47,389 bases of DNA from Marivivens sp. (GTDB taxonomy: Bacteria; Pseudomonadota; Alphaproteobacteria; Rhodobacterales; Rhodobacteraceae): the NCBI GenBank assembly GCA_023254495.1, contig JALRLK010000147.1, positions 1-47,389 on the forward strand, in the 5' to 3' direction. This document shows, piece by piece, positions 42,685 through 47,389 of this stretch (within the stretch, counting starts at the first letter, position 1; each line of letters starts with the position of its first letter). The notes beneath the pieces were generated by a model. That model saw nothing but the letters and a program-made list of their open reading frames with translations. It was not told the origin of the DNA and did not search any database. A program made the position numbers and the translations under genes.

Positions 42685-44375
42685 TTCCAGCAGCCGACGA
42701 GAACGGTGATATCCGCCGCCGCGCGGGTCAGCTCTTCGGCGCTTAAGTTGCCGCTCAGAGCCGTTGTTCCTGCGCGTATTCCGGCGGCGGAAAGGGCCGG
42801 CAAGAGGGCATCGGTATCAAGCGCGAAGTTGACGCCTTCGGGAAACTGCGGGCCGCCGCTTTGCCGAGGCAAAAGCATCCCTAGCACCGCGCCGCCCGCG
42901 TCAAGAACCGGCCCGCCCGCGTCGCCCGCCTGAACGGCGATCTCGAGGCGCTTGACCGTCTCCTCGCCATTCAGCCCGCGCAGATCGGACAGGGCGCCGA
43001 GGCTCAACGTCGGCATCGACAGAACACCGCCATAGGAATAGCCGGCAACGGCAATCTCGGATCCGAGCTTGGGAACGGCCGTCTGGAAGCGGGCCGAGGC
43101 AATCGGTGCCTGCGGCACGGTGGGCGTCAGGATTGCGAAACCGAGCCCCCCATCGCTATGGGCAAGCCGCACCGGCACCTCGCCCTCAATCGTCAACGCA
43201 CCGCAATTTTCGGCCACGGTCGAAGTGGTCAGCACCGCGCCGGAGGTGTCGATGTAGAATCCGGAGGCCGTGGATTTCGGGCGGCGGATCTCGATGCCCG
43301 AAACCAGATCGGGCGACTGGCTCTCGTCAAGCGCCACCATCTCGGGATCAAGCACGCCGGGGGTCGGGGTGAACGAGGCACGCATCTCGGTCCAAAGGCG
43401 GCTGCGGCGCTCTTCGTCGCCCGACGGCCACACAAGGGCGATGCCTTTGATGGCGTCGCCCTCTAGCCGTGCATAGACAGAGGTATGGACCACATCGCTC
43501 CGTCCCTCGATTTCAAAAGAGCCGCCCCGGATACGGCGCGAACCGTCACGAGGAATGATCGTCAGCGTCTGGAGAACGTCATAAAGGCTCTGGAGGCGCC
43601 ATTCATCGCCCGGCTGGCTGATCAAAAGCACCTGAGCGGCAAAATCACCTGCGGTACCGTATTTCGCAAAAGGCGGCTCGTAGCCGTCAAAAGCAACGAG
43701 ACCCATGGGGATCTTGACCGAAATGCCAGCGGAGGCATTGGCGACCGTCTCGAGCCCCAGTCCCTCAAAAACCGCATTGTATTCCGCCAAAAGCGCTGCT
43801 CGTTGGTCCGTTGTCAAAACACCGGTCGCCTCATGGCCCCGTGCGATCTGCCAGGCCTCCATCGCGGCCCGCGATCCACGGCCAAAAGCCCCGTCGATAC
43901 CCGAGTTATAGAAACCGGCCCAGCGTAGAGCGATCTGCAGCGCTTCCTTTTCGCGTTGGTTCAAAAGGGCCTCGGAGGCAATCGCCTGCTGAACGGTCTC
44001 GTCGGCCGGGCCGGCCGCCTCTGCCAGTGCGGTGGGCGCCGCGGCCACAACAGGCGCGGCGGCGGGCCAGATACGAGCCTGATAGTTGCCGCCGTCCGAG
44101 ACAAAGGCATCGCCCGGCACCGCGCCGCTGTTGAGAAGCCGGGAAAGCACTGTCTCGGCCTCGCCCCGTCCATAGGGGCCCAAGGCGATGGCAAACCAGC
44201 CGGAGGCAAGAGCATACCCTTCAACATTGGCAAGGCTACCGGAATAGGCCGCAGCGAGCTCGACGGCTTCGGAAGAGGTGGGTCGGGCGGCAATCTGGAC
44301 CCACGCCTGATCCTGTGCGGCAACGGACAAAGGGACAAAAAAAAGGGCTAGAACAAAAAGAAATCGTCTCATCAT
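42681..44375 (-). CDS. Secreted SPOR-like/peptidoglycan-binding protein with degenerate trypsin-like domain
   Basis: Signal peptide MMRRFLFVLALFFVPLSVAAQ; PG_binding_1-like EALQIALRWAGFYNSGIDGAFGRGSRAAMEAWQ; trypsin-fold GFYIDTSGAVLTTSTVAENC and AGDAGGPVLDAGGAVLGML. Confidence 0.85.
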   Translation of the reverse strand: MMRRFLFVLALFFVPLSVAAQDQAWVQIAARPTSSEAVELAAAYSGSLANVEGYALASGWFAIALGPYGRGEAETVLSRLLNSGAVPGDAFVSDGGNYQARIWPAAAPVVAAAPTALAEAAGPADETVQQAIASEALLNQREKEALQIALRWAGFYNSGIDGAFGRGSRAAMEAWQIARGHEATGVLTTDQRAALLAEYNAVFEGLGLETVANASAGISVKIPMGLVAFDGYEPPFAKYGTAGDFAAQVLLISQPGDEWRLQSLYDVLQTLTIIPRDGSRRIRGGSFEIEGRSDVVHTSVYARLEGDAIKGIALVWPSGDEERRSRLWTEMRASFTPTPGVLDPEMVALDESQSPDLVSGIEIRRPKSTASGFYIDTSGAVLTTSTVAENCGALTIEGEVPVRLAHSDGGLGFAILTPTVPQAPIASARFQTAVPKLGSEIAVAGYSYGGVLSMPTLSLGALSDLRGLNGEETVKRLEIAVQAGDAGGPVLDAGGAVLGMLLPRQSGGPQFPEGVNFALDTDALLPALSAAGIRAGTTALSGNLSAEELTRAAADITVLVGCWN

Positions 44376-44555
44376 GGGTATTTGGCTCGGGTCACTGATT
44401 TTGGCCCTTTCGGGCATTGGCGGGCAACCTAGCAGGAAGAACGCGCTCTGCAGCATGAAAATATGCCAATTGCGGCGAATTCTGATGGCTTTGGGCTGAT
44501 TGACCCTCACGGTCGCTCAGCCTATTGAGGCAGCCAAACCAGAGCGAGCGCGATC

Positions 44556-45473
44556 ATGGCCGAAAAACCCCGTTCCTTTCAGGAAATCATCCTGCGGCTT
44601 CAGGCCTATTGGGCCTCGAAGGGCTGCGCGGTCCTCCAGCCCTACGACATGGAAGTCGGCGCCGGGACGTTCCATCCGGCCACGACCCTGCGCAGCCTTG
44701 GCAACAAGTCCTGGGCCGCGGCCTATGTCCAGCCCTCGCGCCGCCCGACCGATGGGCGCTATGGCGAAAACCCCAACCGCCTTCAGCACTATTACCAGTA
44801 TCAGGTGCTGATCAAACCGAGCCCGCCTGATCTTCAGGATCTCTATCTCGGCTCGCTCGCCGCGATCGGCATTGACGCCAGCCTGCACGATATCCGCTTT
44901 GTCGAGGACGACTGGGAAAGCCCGACGCTGGGCGCCTGGGGCCTTGGCTGGGAGGTCTGGTGCGATGGTATGGAGGTCTCGCAGTTTACCTATTTCCAGC
45001 AGGTCGGCGGGCATGACTGCAAGCCGGTCTCGGGCGAATTGACCTATGGGCTCGAGCGCCTTGCCATGTATGTCCTTGGCATCGACCACGTCATGGATAT
45101 GCCCTTCAACGATCCGCAATCGCCTATACCGTTGAAATACAGGGATATCTTCCGCCAGACCGAGGAAGAATACAGCCGGCACAACTTCGACGGCGCCACG
45201 ACCGAGATGCTCCTGCGCCATTTCGAGGATGCCGAGGCCGAATGCGGCCGCCTTCTCGAGATGCCCGCCGACGATCCCAAAACCGGCAAGCGGATCATCC
45301 TCGCGCATCCCGCCTATGACCAGTGCATCAAGGCCTCGCACCTCTTCAATCTGCTCGACGCGCGCGGCGTGATCTCTGTCACCGAACGCCAAGCCTATAT
45401 CGGCCGCGTTCGCACGCTCGCCAAGAAATGCGCCGATGCCTTCGTGATGACGGACGCGGGGGCCTCGGTATGA
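44556..45473 (+). CDS. glyQ: Glycine--tRNA ligase alpha subunit
   Basis: [43 protein letters not shown]. Confidence 0.97.
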   Translation: MAEKPRSFQEIILRLQAYWASKGCAVLQPYDMEVGAGTFHPATTLRSLGNKSWAAAYVQPSRRPTDGRYGENPNRLQHYYQYQVLIKPSPPDLQDLYLGSLAAIGIDASLHDIRFVEDDWESPTLGAWGLGWEVWCDGMEVSQFTYFQQVGGHDCKPVSGELTYGLERLAMYVLGIDHVMDMPFNDPQSPIPLKYRDIFRQTEEEYSRHNFDGATTEMLLRHFEDAEAECGRLLEMPADDPKTGKRIILAHPAYDQCIKASHLFNLLDARGVISVTERQAYIGRVRTLAKKCADAFVMTDAGASV

Positions 45474-46000
45474 CCGGCAAGATCCTCGCCCTGTTCCTAG
45501 TCCTCGTTGCCGCGATAGCTGGCGGTTCGCTCTATTATCTTCAGGTCTATGCCTATTACGACGAGGTGACCGAGGAACAAGCGGGCGGTGTGATGCTTGT
45601 CGCCAATGCAATCGGCAAACCGGTCAAGATCGTCTACGACGATTTTCAGGCAATCGATTCCGACAGCTCGCCCCTGCGTTTCCGCGCCTGTTTTTCTGTG
45701 AAGAACAGCATCGGAATGCTGACCGAGAATTTCCGCGTCTATGGCAACCCCGTCCCGAACATGGCGCCGGGCTGGTTCGACTGTTTCGATGCCAAGGCGG
45801 TGGGCGCGGCCCTCGAAGAGGGCACCGCTGTTGCCTTCTTGGGCGAGGAGAACGTCCGCTACGGCTTTGACCGCGTCGTGGCTGTTTTGCCCGATGGTCG
45901 CGGCTTTGCATGGCACCAGATCAACCACTGCGGCGAGGTCGTCTTTGACGGCAACCCCGCGCCCGAAGGCTGCCCGCCTGTCCCGGAAGGACTGCAATAA
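45470..46000 (+). CDS. DUF6446-like single-pass membrane protein between glyQ and glyS
   Basis: [30 protein letters not shown]...ACFSVKNSI...WFDCFDAK; 4-nt overlap with glyQ, 1-nt overlap with glyS. Confidence 0.8.
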   Translation: MTGKILALFLVLVAAIAGGSLYYLQVYAYYDEVTEEQAGGVMLVANAIGKPVKIVYDDFQAIDSDSSPLRFRACFSVKNSIGMLTENFRVYGNPVPNMAPGWFDCFDAKAVGAALEEGTAVAFLGEENVRYGFDRVVAVLPDGRGFAWHQINHCGEVVFDGNPAPEGCPPVPEGLQ

Positions 46001-47389
46001 TGCCCAATCTTCTGATTGAACTTTTCTCCGAAGAAATCCCCGCCCGGATGCAGGCGCGGGCGGCGGAGGATCTCAAGGCCCTCGTGACCAACGGGCTTGT
46101 CGAGGCCGGGCTGACCTATTCGGGTGCGGCCGCCTTTGCCACGCCGCGCCGTCTGTCGCTGTCGGTCGAGGGGCTCTCGGGTGCGAGCAAGGCTGTGCGC
46201 GAAGAGCGCAGAGGGCCGGCGACCACCGCGCCGGATCAGGCGGTCGAGGGCTTTCTGCGTTCGACGGGCCTCACCCGCGACCAGCTTGAAGTGCGCGAGG
46301 CAGGCAAGGGCCAAGCCTATTTCGCGGTGATCGAGAAACCGGGCCGTGCGGCGGCCGAGATCATATCCGAAGTGCTCGAACAGACGATCCGCAATTTCCC
46401 ATGGCCCAAATCCATGCGCTGGGGCGCGGGCAGCTTGCGCTGGGTGCGCCCCTTGCATTCGATCATCTGCCTTCTTACCGACGAAGCGGGGGCCACAGTC
46501 GTTCCGCTCGAGATCGACGGGATTACGGCGGGCAACACGACCCGTGGGCATCGGTTCCTTTCCAAAGGGGATATCAAGGTCTCGGGGTTCGAGGACTATG
46601 AGGCCAAGCTCAAGAAGGCTCATGTGATCCTCCGCGCCGATGAGCGCGCCGAGACGATCTGGCATGACGCCACAAATCAGGCTTTTGCCTCTGGCCTCGA
46701 AGTCGTTGAGGACAAAGGGCTTTTGGCCGAGGTCGCGGGCCTTGTCGAATGGCCGGTGGTGCTTTCGGGCAAGATCGGCGAGGCTTTCCTCGGCCTGCCG
46801 CCCGAGGTACTCCAGACCTCGATGAAGGAACACCAGAAGTTCTTCTCCGTCCGCAATCCCCGCTCGGGCCGGATCGAGGGCTTTGTCACCGTCGCCAATA
46901 CCGAAACCGCCGATCACGGCGCGACGATCCTGAAGGGCAACCAGAAGGTCCTTTCGGCGCGCCTGTCGGATGCGCGGTTCTTCTATGAGAACGATCTGCG
47001 CGTGGCCAAGGCGGGCATGGGCGAGTGGCTCGACGGCCTAGCCAATGTGACCTTCCATAACAAGCTCGGCTCGCAGCGCGACCGGATCAACCGTATCGCA
47101 GCCCTCGCCCGCGAGATTGCGCCCAAGGTTGGCGCCGATGCGGCACAGGCGAAAGAGGCGGCGCGGATTGCCAAGGCCGATCTGCGCTCGGCCATGGTCG
47201 GCGAATTCCCTGAGCTTCAGGGCGTCATGGGCCGCTACTATGCGCTGACCGCGGGCCGCGCGCCCGAGGTGGCCGACGCCGCCCGCGATCACTATTCGCC
47301 CTTGGGCCCGTCCGACGACGTGCCGACCGCGCCCGTCTCGGTCGCCGTGGCGCTCGCGGACAAGCTGGATACGCTCACCGGCTTCTGGG
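46000..47389 (+). CDS. glyS: Glycine--tRNA ligase beta subunit (3' truncated by window edge)
   Basis: [25 protein letters not shown]...PWPKSMRWG...RWVRPLHSI; open to the window end. Confidence 0.96.
   Translation, partial: MPNLLIELFSEEIPARMQARAAEDLKALVTNGLVEAGLTYSGAAAFATPRRLSLSVEGLSGASKAVREERRGPATTAPDQAVEGFLRSTGLTRDQLEVREAGKGQAYFAVIEKPGRAAAEIISEVLEQTIRNFPWPKSMRWGAGSLRWVRPLHSIICLLTDEAGATVVPLEIDGITAGNTTRGHRFLSKGDIKVSGFEDYEAKLKKAHVILRADERAETIWHDATNQAFASGLEVVEDKGLLAEVAGLVEWPVVLSGKIGEAFLGLPPEVLQTSMKEHQKFFSVRNPRSGRIEGFVTVANTETADHGATILKGNQKVLSARLSDARFFYENDLRVAKAGMGEWLDGLANVTFHNKLGSQRDRINRIAALAREIAPKVGADAAQAKEAARIAKADLRSAMVGEFPELQGVMGRYYALTAGRAPEVADAARDHYSPLGPSDDVPTAPVSVAVALADKLDTLTGFW

Overview
This is a GC-rich alphaproteobacterial chromosome segment. 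Protein similarity and gene order look Rhodobacterales/Rhodobacteraceae. It is mostly core genome: rpoD 3' end; nrdR-ribD and ribE-ribB(X)-ribH-nusB; a tctC-tctB-tctA-atuA-DUF4387 operon divergent from a tctD-tctE-solute-binding-protein operon; rluD; rpoH; pepF; SUV3-like helicase-S4-fdxA-carD; purD; xseA; alkB; ftsY; septation protein; metZ; folE2; trkH; a ThDP decarboxylase; glyQ-DUF6446-glyS. I saw no CRISPR, prophage or transposase. Items worth a second look: (1) a SAM-II riboswitch plus intrinsic terminator before metZ; (2) a perfect GTTC-N7-GTTC LexA box before mmcB; (3) a conserved PG-binding/trypsin-fold protein that seems to have lost all three catalytic residues; (4) a kpsS-5'/kpsC-3' deletion-fusion remnant between ribD and ribE; (5) two genes each broken by one in-frame stop (YdcZ-type DMT transporter and yhhN); (6) tandem 11-bp repeats in the tctC/tctD divergent promoter, with an orphan binding protein beside the two-component system; (7) two copies of an intergenic GGGGCTCTGCCC...CCCGGAGTATTT..GGCCAAAAGAA repeat; (8) conserved unknown genes embedded in the riboflavin and glycyl-tRNA synthetase operons. 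No wholly new multi-gene system is proven by sequence alone. The tct/AtuA/DUF4387 plus three-gene sensor locus is the best candidate. All homology calls are from reading the sequence; no database search was run.
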